DNA of 6,752 nt, from NCBI GenBank assembly GCA_934120015.1, contig CAKOTD010000039.1, positions 1 through 6,752 of the forward strand. Direction: 5' to 3'. Shown here in pieces: positions 1-5,339 of this stretch (the stretch's first letter is position 1; each line of letters starts with the position of its first letter). Below the pieces are notes generated by a model, which was given only the letters and a program-made list of their open reading frames with translations, did not search any database and was not told the origin of the DNA. Made by a program: the position numbers and the translations under genes. The stretch is from an uncultured Bacilli bacterium (GTDB lineage: Bacteria; Bacillota_I; Bacilli_A; RF39; UBA660).

Positions 1-462
1 ACAAAACATCAAAATAAAGGAGAATTAACAAAGGTAGATTTAAGATTTCTATATGAAATAGATAATAAAATAACTGGTTTTGGCTATCAAAAAGATCCAA
101 GAATAGAAGAATTATTAGAAGGCAGAAATGTAAGAAAGGATTTAGCTTTAGTATTAGATTGTAAGGAAAAAAATATATCTTTAACAGAAGAAGAAGCATT
201 AAGTGAAAATATAATATATCATCGTGGTAATTTAGATTTAAGTTACTTAAGAAGTGCCGAAGGCTTAAAATTGTCAGATAAAGTAGGAGGAAGTTTAGTT
301 TTAAGTAGGCTAACAAGTGCCAAAGGTTTAAAATTACCAAAGGAAATAGGTGGAATTATATACTTAACATCTCTTGAAAGTCTTGAAGGTTTAGATTTAT
401 CAAGTAGTCTTATATCAAAGATGGTATTTAGTGATAAAATAGAAAAGCAAAAAACACTTTAA
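1..462 (+). CDS. C-terminal part of a protein with leucine-rich-type 21-residue repeats (5' truncated by the window)
   Basis: The frame is open from the first base to TAA at 460-462, giving 153 residues; the start lies outside the window. The first ~75 residues are a non-repetitive segment with LTKVDLRFLYEIDNKI followed by GFGYQKDPRIEELLEGR, then an acidic linker. After that come three 21-residue repeats of the pattern G-x-L-x-L-S-x-L-x-S-A-x-G-L-K-L-P-x-x-I-G, starting at nt 226, 289 and 352; the third loses the pattern at its end and probably caps the solenoid. From memory, similar repeats of the GGxLxLSGLTSAEGLKLP kind occur in large Firmicutes and phage-borne proteins behind a segment like this one, but I cannot name the family or its function. 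An internal TTG at 271 is not the start, since the repeats and upstream domain continue through it. A repeat or scaffold role, perhaps for binding, is inference. Confidence 0.8.
   Translation, partial: TKHQNKGELTKVDLRFLYEIDNKITGFGYQKDPRIEELLEGRNVRKDLALVLDCKEKNISLTEEEALSENIIYHRGNLDLSYLRSAEGLKLSDKVGGSLVLSRLTSAKGLKLPKEIGGIIYLTSLESLEGLDLSSSLISKMVFSDKIEKQKTL
226..414 (+). repeat. Three tandem 63-bp coding repeats (21-residue leucine-rich units)
   Basis: Units are 226-288, 289-351 and 352-414. Units 1 and 2 share about 46 of 63 bases by hand alignment, including the AGTGCC core codons for Ser-Ala. Unit 3 keeps the leucine spacing but has Leu in place of the Ala and lacks the LPxxIG end. The pattern suggests duplication followed by drift at the C-terminal edge of the repeat array. 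Confidence 0.75.
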
Positions 463-482
463 AATTTATGATAAAATACGTG

Positions 483-509
483 AAACTTACATATCATATG
501 TAAGTTTTT
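483..509 (+). terminator. Intrinsic terminator after the repeat-protein gene
   Basis: AAACTTACATA (483-493) pairs perfectly with TATGTAAGTTT (497-507) around a three-base TCA loop, an 11-bp stem. It runs into T505-T509. It sits 20 bp after the stop of the upstream gene and before the next promoter, as expected for an intrinsic terminator. The stem is symmetric, so it could form on either strand; the T-run favours plus-strand termination. Confidence 0.8.
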
Positions 510-561
510 ACTTATGGCTAATTATATTAGATAAAAAAGGGTTTTAAATTTATAGGAAATT

Positions 562-570
562 TGTTATAAT
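562..570 (+). promoter_or_regulatory. Extended -10 promoter for the Asn-rich membrane protein gene
   Basis: TGTTATAAT is a perfect TGnTATAAT extended -10. The hexamer at 17-bp spacing, 542-547 (TTTTAA), matches the -35 consensus poorly, so recognition would rest on the TG motif. A start point near 577 would give a ~27-nt leader carrying an AGAGGG Shine-Dalgarno at 593-598, five bases before the ATG at 604. Confidence 0.65.
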
Positions 571-603
571 TAATATAATAGGTAAGATGAAAAGAGGGTA
601 AAT

Positions 604-954
604 ATGAATAATAATGATATTGAAGTGCTTGATGATTTTGAATTTGAAAGTAATAACAATTTAAATAATGGTGGTACTGAAACAATAAATAATACTTCAT
701 TTGATGATAATACTAATGTTTCCAGTGTTAATAAAGATGAAAAATATGAAGAAACTATTTTTAATAATAATATAGATAATCAAAATAGTATAAATGAAAC
801 TTCTACTCATGAAGAAAAAGAACAACTAGAAAATCCAGTTGTTGAGATGATTAATAACAAAACTACATTACGTTTAATTGGAATAATGTTAGCTGTTTTG
901 TTTGTTGCTGTGTTTTTAATGCCTAAATTTTTTGAATTAATAAGTAGAATCTAA
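604..954 (+). CDS. Asn/acidic-rich protein with a single C-terminal membrane anchor, unknown function
   Basis: 116 residues. The first ~85 residues are low-complexity and hydrophilic: about 22 of all 116 residues are Asn, with many Asp, Glu, Ser and Thr, so this part is probably disordered. Residues ~89-110 form one hydrophobic helix (LRLIGIMLAVLFVAVFLMP) followed by a short tail ending ISRI. No signal peptide or lipobox is present, so a tail-anchored protein with its N-terminal part in the cytoplasm is the simplest topology (inference). It has its own extended -10 promoter and Shine-Dalgarno and is expressed away from scpA. Its last 18 bases overlap the end of the minus-strand RNHCP gene. 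I recognise no family; the promoter, RBS and clear membrane helix argue that it is a real gene. Confidence 0.7.
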   Translation: MNNNDIEVLDDFEFESNNNLNNGGTETINNTSFDDNTNVSSVNKDEKYEETIFNNNIDNQNSINETSTHEEKEQLENPVVEMINNKTTLRLIGIMLAVLFVAVFLMPKFFELISRI

Positions 955-1248
955 ATTTGATAGTTTAATTATCAGATCCATGTTATCATCTCTTGCCATA
1001 ATATTTTTGTGATATTTATGACATTTCTCACACATATATATAATTTTGAATGTATCCTTAAATTTTTCAATGGAAATTGGTTTAAGTTTTCCTTGACATT
1101 TATTTTGTCTATCACCTGGAGTTATATCAACATGCTTTGAATATAAGCAGTATGGACAATGATCTCTTGATGTATAGTTTAGTTTTTCTACATTTTTGTG
1201 ACAATTTTCACAAGTAAATCCTTCATCTCTTTGAGTAAAAATTTTCAT
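937..1248 (-). CDS. RNHCP-family zinc-binding-type protein
   Basis: 103 residues from the chosen ATG at 1248-1246. The core SRDHCPYCLYSKHVD (residues 27-41) followed by GDR and C51-x-G matches the RNHCP domain family (Pfam RNHCP), here with Asp in place of the signature Asn. Three Cys pairs, C13-x2-C16, C31-x2-C34 and C73-x2-C76, plus C51 and several His, suggest one or more zinc sites. The end CEKCHKYHKNIMARDDN also fits the family. The biochemical function is unknown. An in-frame ATG five codons upstream (1263-1261) is less likely: it has no Shine-Dalgarno and lies directly against a TATAAT box, upstream of the expected start point, while the ATG at 1248 has GGTGA four bases before it. The gene is single, divergent from scpA, and converges on the 604-954 gene with an 18-bp overlap of coding ends. 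Confidence 0.85.
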   Translation of the reverse strand: MKIFTQRDEGFTCENCHKNVEKLNYTSRDHCPYCLYSKHVDITPGDRQNKCQGKLKPISIEKFKDTFKIIYMCEKCHKYHKNIMARDDNMDLIIKLSNLDSTY

Positions 1249-1252
1249 AAAA

Positions 1253-1257
1253 TCACC
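1253..1257 (-). promoter_or_regulatory. Shine-Dalgarno GGTGA deciding the RNHCP start
   Basis: On the minus strand the order is GGTGA, then TTTT, then ATG. GGTGA matches the 3' part of the AGGAGGTGA ribosome-binding consensus, and the same GGTGA is seen before the phospholipase gene in this window. It supports the ATG at 1248 over the one at 1263. Confidence 0.55.
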
Positions 1258-1263
1258 AGACAT

Positions 1264-1272
1264 ATTATATCA
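1264..1272 (-). promoter_or_regulatory. Extended -10 promoter for the RNHCP gene
   Basis: Read on the minus strand this is TGATATAAT, a perfect TGnTATAAT. No good -35 is visible 16-18 bp upstream. Transcription would start near 1257-1256, leaving a leader of only about 9 nt that begins with the GGTGA Shine-Dalgarno of the ATG at 1248. The mRNA would then exclude the upstream ATG at 1263. Confidence 0.6.
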
Positions 1273-1313
1273 GAAAAATATAGAAAAATATACTATCTAA
1301 AAAAAATAATAAA

Positions 1314-1322
1314 TGGTATAAT
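1314..1322 (+). promoter_or_regulatory. Extended -10 promoter for scpA-scpB (and probably the phospholipase)
   Basis: TGGTATAAT is a perfect TGnTATAAT and is identical to the box before trpS. The 17-bp-spaced -35 position (1294-1299, TATCTA) is poor. The expected start point is near 1329, so the ATG at 1327 would not be usefully in the mRNA and the leader before the ATG at 1342 would be about 13 nt. It lies back-to-back with the RNHCP promoter, with 41 bp between the two boxes. Confidence 0.6.
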
Positions 1323-1328
1323 TGTTAT

Positions 1329-1337
1329 GGATGTGAT
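1329..1337 (+). promoter_or_regulatory. Shine-Dalgarno-like site deciding the scpA start
   Basis: GGATGTGAT differs from the GGAGGTGAT ribosome-binding consensus by one base and lies four bases before the ATG at 1342. No such site precedes the in-frame ATG at 1327. Confidence 0.5.
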
Positions 1338-1341
1338 ACAA

Positions 1342-2067
1342 ATGAATTATACTATCATGATTGATTCTTTTGAAGGACCTCTTGATTTACTCTTGCATTT
1401 AATTAAACAATCAAATATTAATATCTGGGATATTAGTATAGATGAGGTTACAAAACAATATTTTAATTACATAAATCAAATGGAAAAAATGAATTTAAAT
1501 ATTGCTAGTGAATATTTAATTATGGCAGCAGAACTTATTGAAATAAAATCAAGTAGCTTGCTTCCTAAGAAGGAAATTGATGATGACAACTATGAAGAAG
1601 ATAAAAGAGAAAATTTAATCAATAGATTGATTGAATATGAACAATATAAGAATATAAGTGGTAAATTAAAAGAACTTGAAGATGGTCGTAGAGAAATACA
1701 CACAAAAGATCCAAGTAATATAGAAATATTCAGGGAAACTATTAAGTATGATGAAAAACAATTAGATATTGATATATTGATGAAAGCATTTAGTGATTTT
1801 TTAAAGAGAAGAGAAGATGATAAGCCTCTTGATACTAGAATAACTAATAAAGAATATTCAGTTGATAGAAGGAATATAGAAATAAGAGATATTTTAAAAA
1901 TAAGAAAAAAACTTGACTTTTTTGAATTATTTGATAAAAAAAATAAAGATTATATAGTAGTAACCTTTTTATCAATATTAGATTTGGCTAAGAAGCAGGA
2001 AATAGAAATCTTACAAGAAAATAATTTTAAGAATATTATTTTAAAAATAAAGGAGAGTGAGTGCTAG
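1342..2067 (+). CDS. scpA: Segregation and condensation protein A (kleisin of the SMC-ScpAB complex)
   Basis: 241 residues, the normal size for ScpA. ScpA is the kleisin that bridges the SMC head domains and recruits a ScpB dimer, making the condensin that helps organise and segregate the nucleoid. The N-terminal domain shows the family signature FEGPLDLLLHLI (residues 10-21), a W-D-I segment, QYFNYI, and ASEYLIMAAELIEIKSSSLLP, the helices that contact the SMC neck. An acidic Lys/Glu linker follows. The C-terminal winged helix has VVTFLSILDLAKKQEIEI near residues 207-224 and binds the other SMC cap. The frame stays open upstream to 1198, but that stretch is antisense to the RNHCP gene; ATG 1342 gives the canonical N-terminus and has a ribosome-binding site. 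It overlaps scpB by 7 bp, indicating co-translation. Confidence 0.95.
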   Translation: MNYTIMIDSFEGPLDLLLHLIKQSNINIWDISIDEVTKQYFNYINQMEKMNLNIASEYLIMAAELIEIKSSSLLPKKEIDDDNYEEDKRENLINRLIEYEQYKNISGKLKELEDGRREIHTKDPSNIEIFRETIKYDEKQLDIDILMKAFSDFLKRREDDKPLDTRITNKEYSVDRRNIEIRDILKIRKKLDFFELFDKKNKDYIVVTFLSILDLAKKQEIEILQENNFKNIILKIKESEC

Positions 2068-2633
2068 TGAATTTAAAAGCGGTTTTGGAAGGGCTTTTGT
2101 TTATAGTTGGAGATGAAGGTCTAACTATTGACAGAATTCAGGATATTTTACAGACTTCTGAAGAAGAAACAAAGCGTATTCTTAAGGAACTTGTTGTTGA
2201 TTATTCTGATGAAAATAGGGGTATTAAACTAGATATTTTAGGAAATAGATTTAAGTTAACTACTAAAAAAGAACATAAAGAGTATTATCAAAAACTATGT
2301 GAATTAGAAAATGAAGAAGGGCTTAGCCAATCAGCACTTGAAACATTAGCCATAATTGCGTACAATCAACCAATTACTAGAAGTGAAATTGATCAGGCTA
2401 GAGGTGTGTCTAGTAGTCATATTTTAAGAAGATTACTTTTAAAAGATTTAATTAAGGTAATTGGTAAGTCTGATTTACCTGGTAAGCCTAATTTGTATGG
2501 AACTACAGATAATTTTTTAGATTATTTTGGGCTTTCTAATATAACAGATTTACCTCAACTTAATCAAATAAGCAGTGAAAAAAAAGAATCTAAAGATTTA
2601 TTTGCATCAAAATATACAGAAGAGGGAAATTAA
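2061..2633 (+). CDS. scpB: Segregation and condensation protein B (SMC-ScpAB complex)
   Basis: 190 residues, a typical ScpB length. ScpB dimers of tandem winged-helix domains bind the central linker of ScpA and regulate SMC ATPase and DNA loading. The sequence shows the first winged helix (LKAVLEGLLFIVGDEGLTID) and the strongly conserved second one: SALETLAIIAYNQPITRSEI, RGVSSSHILRRLLLKDLIKV, then PGKPNLYGTT and FLDYFGL. The acidic/Lys C-terminal ~30 residues are probably a flexible tail. The chosen start is GTG 2061, five bases after AGGAG (2051-2055). A second GTG at 2067 is in frame 11 bases after the same site and would remove two residues and leave a 1-bp overlap with the scpA stop. Both starts imply translational coupling to scpA. 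Confidence 0.95.
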   Translation: MLVNLKAVLEGLLFIVGDEGLTIDRIQDILQTSEEETKRILKELVVDYSDENRGIKLDILGNRFKLTTKKEHKEYYQKLCELENEEGLSQSALETLAIIAYNQPITRSEIDQARGVSSSHILRRLLLKDLIKVIGKSDLPGKPNLYGTTDNFLDYFGLSNITDLPQLNQISSEKKESKDLFASKYTEEGN

Positions 2634-2650
2634 TTTTAATTTCTTTTTTT
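2621..2650 (+). terminator. Weak AT-rich intrinsic terminator at the end of scpB
   Basis: GAAATTA (2626-2632) pairs with TAATTTC (2637-2643) around ATTT, followed by seven Ts (2644-2650). The stem includes the scpB stop codon and has only one G-C pair, though the upstream AGAGG could extend it by A-U and G-U pairing into the T-run. It may only reduce transcription into the phospholipase gene, which shows no promoter of its own in the 32-bp gap. Confidence 0.4.
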
Positions 2651-2655
2651 AGATA

Positions 2656-2660
2656 GGTGA
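2656..2660 (+). promoter_or_regulatory. Shine-Dalgarno GGTGA deciding the phospholipase start
   Basis: GGTGA sits five bases before ATG 2666. The alternative in-frame GTG at 2657 is part of this site itself, so it is unlikely to be the start. ATG 2661 is out of frame and meets a stop after three codons. Confidence 0.6.
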
Positions 2661-2665
2661 ATGAT

Positions 2666-3835
2666 ATGTTAGGAATAGTTTTATCAGGTGGAGGAGCAAG
2701 AGGTGCTTATGAAATTGGTTTTTGGAAAGCCATTCGTAGATTACATATAAAATATGATATTGTAACTGGTACTTCAGTTGGAGCATTAAATGGTGCAATG
2801 ATGGTACAAAAAAGTTACCATAAAGCATATAAAATATGGAAATATATAGAACAAAAACAAATTGTTGATAATATAGAGTCATATGATAAAAGAGTATTAA
2901 TAAAATTTTATTTAAGAAGCTTTTTTAAAGGAGGAGCTAGTGTAAGTGGACTAGAAAAAATTGTTCAAAATGCGGTTAATGAGAAAAAGTTTTTTAAATC
3001 TAAGGTAGATTTTGGAATTGTTACTTATAATTTAAGTAAAGTAAAACCTTTAATTGTTAAGAAGAATGAAATGAAAAATGGTTATCTTCATCATTATATT
3101 TTGGCTTCTTCAACGTGTTTTCCTTTTTTTAAAGTAAAAAATATAGATGAAAATAAATATATAGATGGTGGATTTTATGATAATTTACCTATTAATCTTG
3201 CTATAGATATGGGTGCTACTGACATAATAGCTGTAGATTTGAAGGCAGTTGGTTTTAAGAAAAGAGTAAAGAGTAAAAATGTTAATTCTATAATTATTTC
3301 ACCCAGAAATAATATTGGTTCTTTTTTGGAATTTGATTATAATTATTCAAGGAAAAGTATAAGTTTTGGATATAATGATACAATGAAGACTTTTAATAGG
3401 TTAGATGGTTACTTATTTACATTTAAAAAAGGAAATATAAATAAAAATTATAATAAATATTATGATAAATTTTATAAGATTGTTAGTATTTTGTTTGAAA
3501 AAAGTTCTAAAGACAATTTCTTTGATGATTTTAAGACTAGGAATAGTAAAGATGTCTTTCTAAATATAATAGAAAAATGTGGTGTTATATTTGAACTTGA
3601 TCAAAGTAAAATATATAATATAAAAAAATATAATAAAGTTCTAATTTATGAAGTTAATAAGAAAAGGACAAGAAAAAGTTTAATAACCGAATTCTTAGAT
3701 AAGAAAAAATGCATAAAGAAAGTATATGATTTACTTATGGATGATGTTTATTCTAATAAGGAAAAAATAAAGTCTGAAAATTTTTTGTTTCATCAAGAAA
3801 TTATTTTGGCAGTATACTTGTATGTTATAAGTTAA
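2666..3835 (+). CDS. Patatin-like phospholipase with a long C-terminal extension
   Basis: 389 residues from ATG 2666. Patatin-like enzymes are Ser-Asp dyad lipid acyl hydrolases. All expected motifs are present: the oxyanion loop GGGARG (residues 8-13), the nucleophile elbow GTSVG (35-39, Ser37), the ASS-T-FPFF segment, and the catalytic DGG (167-169) in YIDGGFYDNLPI. The catalytic domain ends at about residue 195 after the DIIAVDL strand. The remaining ~190 residues are Lys/Asn/Tyr-rich with no motif I recognise; compact bacterial patatin proteins such as the YlbK/RssA type are, from memory, only about 260-300 residues, so this tail is extra. There is no signal peptide, so it is probably cytoplasmic or membrane-associated; the substrate is unknown. 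It lies 32 bp after scpB behind a weak terminator and lacks its own visible promoter, so it is probably read through from the scp promoter. Confidence 0.9.
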   Translation: MLGIVLSGGGARGAYEIGFWKAIRRLHIKYDIVTGTSVGALNGAMMVQKSYHKAYKIWKYIEQKQIVDNIESYDKRVLIKFYLRSFFKGGASVSGLEKIVQNAVNEKKFFKSKVDFGIVTYNLSKVKPLIVKKNEMKNGYLHHYILASSTCFPFFKVKNIDENKYIDGGFYDNLPINLAIDMGATDIIAVDLKAVGFKKRVKSKNVNSIIISPRNNIGSFLEFDYNYSRKSISFGYNDTMKTFNRLDGYLFTFKKGNINKNYNKYYDKFYKIVSILFEKSSKDNFFDDFKTRNSKDVFLNIIEKCGVIFELDQSKIYNIKKYNKVLIYEVNKKRTRKSLITEFLDKKKCIKKVYDLLMDDVYSNKEKIKSENFLFHQEIILAVYLYVIS

Positions 3836-3846
3836 AATGGTATAAT
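3818..3846 (+). promoter_or_regulatory. Promoter of trpS and the following lipoprotein gene
   Basis: TGGTATAAT at 3838-3846 is a perfect extended -10, and TTGTAT at 3818-3823 is a partial -35 at exactly 17 bp from the TATAAT. It is the best promoter in the window. The -35 lies inside the last codons of the phospholipase gene. A start near 3853 leaves a ~22-nt leader with AAGGAGG at 3860-3866, eight bases before the ATG. That leader is too short for a T-box or other riboswitch. Confidence 0.75.
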
Positions 3847-3874
3847 TTAAATGTTTAGTAAGGAGGTTTAACTT

Positions 3875-4891
3875 ATGAAAAAAACGATATTAACTGGATT
3901 AAGACCTACTGGTAATTTACATTTAGGTCATTATTTTGGTGCTCTTCAAAATTGGGTTAAACTTCAAGATGAATATGATTGTTATTTTGAAATAGCTGAT
4001 GTACAAGCACTTACTGACAATTTTAATAATCCGGAAAAGGTTAGAAAAAATGTTAGAGAAACTGTTATTGATTTATTATCAGTGGGAATTGATCCAGATA
4101 AATCAAATATATTTATCCAATCAATGATACCTGAAATAGCTGAGCTTACCATATATTTTTCAAATTTTGTTACAATTGCTAGATTATATAGGAATCCTAC
4201 AGTAAAAGCGGAAGCTAAACAAAAGAAGGATTTGTTTGGTGAAAGTTCAGAGAGTATAACTTATGGATTTTTAGGATACCCTGTAAGTCAAGCTGCTGAT
4301 ATTAGTATATTTGGAGGGGATTTAGTTCCTGTTGGTGAAGATCAATTACCATTAATAGAGCAAACTAGAGAAATTGTTAGAAAGTTTAATAGTGTTTATG
4401 GGAATGTTTTAAAAGAACCAATGCATTTACTTAGTAATAATCCAAGAATAAAGGGATTAGATGGAAATGAAAAAATGGGCAAGAGTCTGGGTAATGCAAT
4501 TTTTCTTTGTGATGATGAAAAAACTATTTCAAATAAGATAATGAGTGCTGTGACAGATACAAATAAAATAAGAAAAGATGATCCTGCAAATCCAGATGTT
4601 TGTATGGTATATTATTATCACAAATTAGTAAATAAAGAAAATGTTGCTAATGTATGTGATGAGTGTAAAAAAGGTTTAAGAGGCTGTGTTGCTTGTAAAA
4701 AAGAATTGATTAATGCTATGTTAAATACTTTAAAGGATGTTCGAGAAAAAAGAAAATATTATGAAGAAAATCCAGAAATTGTTGATAAAATTATGCTTAA
4801 TGGTACAAAAAAGGCTAAAAACAAGGCAAAAGATAATATGGATGTAATTAGAGATAATATGAAAATAAATTATTTTAAGGAGGAATTATGA
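3875..4891 (+). CDS. trpS: Tryptophanyl-tRNA synthetase, probable iron-sulfur type
   Basis: 338 residues, the usual length for bacterial TrpRS, a class I synthetase that activates Trp with ATP and charges tRNA-Trp in the cytoplasm. The HIGH-type motif is HLGH (residues 16-19, in PTGNLHLGHYFGAL), the KMSKS motif is KMGKS (200-204), and GEDQ (154-157) lies in the conserved active-site region. In the C-terminal domain C243, C264, C271 and C274 form C-x20-C-x6-C-x2-C, with an extra C261. Thermotoga maritima TrpRS binds a [4Fe-4S] cluster with C-x22-C-x6-C-x2-C in the same region, near the anticodon-binding part; a cluster here is inference. The gene has its own promoter, a strong Shine-Dalgarno, no T-box, and ends in TTATGA, sharing ATGA with the next gene. 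Confidence 0.96.
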   Translation: MKKTILTGLRPTGNLHLGHYFGALQNWVKLQDEYDCYFEIADVQALTDNFNNPEKVRKNVRETVIDLLSVGIDPDKSNIFIQSMIPEIAELTIYFSNFVTIARLYRNPTVKAEAKQKKDLFGESSESITYGFLGYPVSQAADISIFGGDLVPVGEDQLPLIEQTREIVRKFNSVYGNVLKEPMHLLSNNPRIKGLDGNEKMGKSLGNAIFLCDDEKTISNKIMSAVTDTNKIRKDDPANPDVCMVYYYHKLVNKENVANVCDECKKGLRGCVACKKELINAMLNTLKDVREKRKYYEENPEIVDKIMLNGTKKAKNKAKDNMDVIRDNMKINYFKEEL

Positions 4892-5316
4892 AAAAAGTCT
4901 TATATTTAAGTGTCCTTACTTTATTAATGTGTACAGCATGTGGAAAGAAAAATTTTAGTTGTTCTATGGAACAAACTGTTTCTGATAATACCGTTATTAA
5001 TACAGTTGAAGCAAGTTTTAAAGGTAAAAAATTATCTTCAACAAAAATGATTATTGAAACTAAACTTTCAGATGAGTATACAGATTATATAGATGTATTT
5101 GAAAAAGATTTAGAAACCTATTATAAACAATATAAAGACAAAAATGGAATTAAAATGGATATTAATAGTAGTGGTAATGTTGTTAGATTAGAGATAACAA
5201 TAGATATCAATAAAGTAAGTGATAAAGACAAAAAAGAATTAGGAATGACTAATTCTAATGTGGATTATAAAAGTTCTAAGAAGTCTTTTGAAAGTATGGG
5301 ATATACTTGTAAATAA
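4888..5316 (+). CDS. Small lipoprotein, possibly of the DUF1307/YehR type
   Basis: 142 residues. The N-terminus MKKVLYLSVLTLLMCTAC is a lipoprotein signal peptide with probable lipidation at C18 (mature start CGKK). The -3 position is Cys rather than the usual Leu, so the lipobox is weak but usable. The mature part carries alternating polar strands (INTVEASFKGKKLSSTKMII), a charged helix around the EYTDYIDVFEKDLETYYKQY stretch, and a DIN-KVSDKDKKELGM segment. The strand-helix layout recalls small DUF1307/YehR-like surface lipoproteins, a weak resemblance from memory. Two further Cys (C25 and C141) could form a disulfide. The function is unknown. AAGGAGG at 4877-4883 and a 4-bp ATGA overlap couple its translation to trpS, although no functional link to tRNA charging is apparent. 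Confidence 0.85.
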   Translation: MKKVLYLSVLTLLMCTACGKKNFSCSMEQTVSDNTVINTVEASFKGKKLSSTKMIIETKLSDEYTDYIDVFEKDLETYYKQYKDKNGIKMDINSSGNVVRLEITIDINKVSDKDKKELGMTNSNVDYKSSKKSFESMGYTCK

Positions 5317-5339
5317 AATAACCTTTCGGTTATTTTTTT
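5316..5339 (+). terminator. Bidirectional terminator between the lipoprotein and DUF378 genes
   Basis: AAATAACC (5316-5323) pairs with GGTTATTT (5328-5335) around TTTC, an 8-bp stem followed by T5333-T5339 on the plus strand. On the minus strand the loop is a GAAA tetraloop closed by CC/GG, followed by ATTTTATTT, so it can also end the convergent DUF378 transcript. The hairpin begins at the last base of one stop codon and its T-run holds part of the other. Confidence 0.85.

Noticed and set aside
271..462. TTG at 271 as the start of a short 63-residue protein
   Set aside because: The frame is open to the window start and the repeat units run through this codon, so it lies inside a longer truncated gene.
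463..603. Small RNA or riboswitch between the repeat protein and the membrane-protein gene
   Set aside because: The only structure is a simple perfect hairpin with a T-run, explained as a terminator, followed by an ordinary promoter.
1198..1341. N-terminal extension of scpA from an ATG at 1198 or 1327
   Set aside because: The stretch 1198-1263 is antisense to the RNHCP gene and has no ribosome-binding site; 1327 lies at the expected transcription start. The family N-terminus begins just before FEGPLDLLL, which fits ATG 1342.
2649..2882. Minus-strand open frame of 77 codons inside the phospholipase gene
   Set aside because: It is antisense to the conserved catalytic region, has low-complexity hydrophobic composition and resembles no family; it is a shadow of the real gene.
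4889..4891. TGA read as Trp (Mycoplasma-type code)
   Set aside because: TrpRS ends at its normal length at this TGA, the next gene starts in an ATGA overlap with its own Shine-Dalgarno, and Trp codons in the window are TGG.
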